A stretch of 64,000 bases of DNA from a bacterium (GTDB lineage: Bacteria > Verrucomicrobiota > Verrucomicrobiia > Limisphaerales > J093): positions 1 to 64,000 of the forward strand of contig JAJXZJ010000077.1 of NCBI GenBank assembly GCA_021780105.1, written 5' to 3'. Below are positions 63,839 to 64,000 of the stretch, piece after piece (within the stretch, counting starts at the first letter, position 1; each line of letters starts with the position of its first letter). Made by a program: the position numbers and the translations under genes. Below the pieces are notes generated by a model, which worked only from the letters and a program-made list of their open reading frames with translations, did no database searches and was not told where the DNA came from.

Positions 63839-63997
63839 CTTCCTGGCTTCGCAACCGGCCGCGCAGACCACGCCCCGCCGGGTGGGCGGAGCCCCGACAA
63901 TGACCGGCCTGCCCCGCCACGCCGCGTGGTCACGCTGCCCGACCGACGCGTAAACCGCATCCATGTCGAGATGGCCCATGACGCGAAACATGCTCAT
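63836..63997 (-). pseudogene. dinB: DNA polymerase IV (DinB) 5' fragment, cut by IS3
   Basis: From ATG 63997 reading left: HLDMDAVYASVGQRDHAAWR, GRPVIVGAPPTRRGVV, then CAAGCEARK and a stop. This is the Y-family polymerase N-terminus with first metal-binding Asp (LDMDA) and the GRPVxVGG loop. Homology ends exactly at the right end of the IS remnant (63838), after 53 residues, so the gene has lost its fingers, catalytic SAD/E and little-finger domains. The stop lies within the IS terminal sequence. The upstream promoter is outside the window. Confidence 0.8.
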
Positions 63998-64000
63998 GGC

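Overview
High-GC bacterial DNA (most genes end in G/C and nearly every gene casts a long antisense shadow ORF) that most resembles a Verrucomicrobiota chromosome, probably the Pedosphaerales/Limisphaerales side. The pointers are an N-terminally methylated pseudopilin with a C-terminal H-x-DG-type tail, split coaC, GIDE-LemA and YicC-gmk neighbourhoods, decayed RHS-like DNA, and palindromic mini-repeats between genes. This placement is inference from gene style; no rRNA or tRNA gene is seen in the window.

Layout. (1) 1-1,010: tail of an integron gene-cassette array. Two attC-like sites and half of a third flank two small membrane/lipoprotein cassettes. (2) 1,358-1,728: a broken hicB-hicA toxin-antitoxin pair, hicB frameshifted and hicA cut off next to a palindromic repeat. 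(3) 1,919-11,955: housekeeping and accessory genes (argS, PTS IIA, pseudopilin, SDR, radical SAM, aldo/keto reductase, acyl-CoA ligase, Uma2, MFS). (4) 11,975-17,969 (minus): a Bat/MoxR aerotolerance-type operon, moxR, DUF58, DUF4381-like, batA, batB and TPR, each joined by a 4-bp stop/start overlap. (5) 18,142-25,431 (plus): six genes, class I amidotransferase, iron alcohol dehydrogenase, aldehyde dehydrogenase, glutamine-synthetase-like ligase, organophosphate-type MFS transporter and HAD phosphatase. Together they spell a plausible phospho-amino-alcohol uptake and gamma-glutamylation catabolic route; this is the strongest candidate for an undescribed pathway here. (6) 25,658-33,418: IS remnant, DHH phosphoesterase, SDR, GIDE-LemA fusion, decayed RHS-like DNA, secreted C1 peptidase, lipoprotein and Rrf2 regulator.

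(7) 33,428-35,156: MidA-type methyltransferase and nucleoside phosphorylase. (8) 35,143-42,633 (minus): a nine-gene unidirectional run, yicC, gmk, coaC, histidine kinase, sigma-54 response regulator, His-rich membrane protein, squalene/phytoene synthase (HpnD-like), YdjC/HpnK-like deacetylase and small EamA transporter. Almost all junctions overlap, so a two-component system is translationally chained to terpenoid/hopanoid-type genes. (9) 42,764-48,218: PAS fragment, serS with a near-perfect promoter lying right on its start codon, glgA, a sirtuin and a HEAT-repeat protein. (10) 48,299-54,068: a giant amylase/debranching fusion and an MscS channel. (11) 54,139-60,428: pyruvate dehydrogenase E3, E2 and E1 with a divergent lipoate ligase. 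(12) 60,454-64,000: S4 protein, Tat-exported phosphoesterase, PhoPQ-type hydrolase, and an IS3 transposase remnant whose right end sits inside dinB.

Functionally the window combines central carbon metabolism (PDH, glycogen synthesis and breakdown), stress/envelope functions (Bat, MscS, LemA, hopanoid-like) and accessory DNA (integron cassettes, broken TA pair, IS3 fragments) at its two ends and around 25.7 and 29.5 kb.
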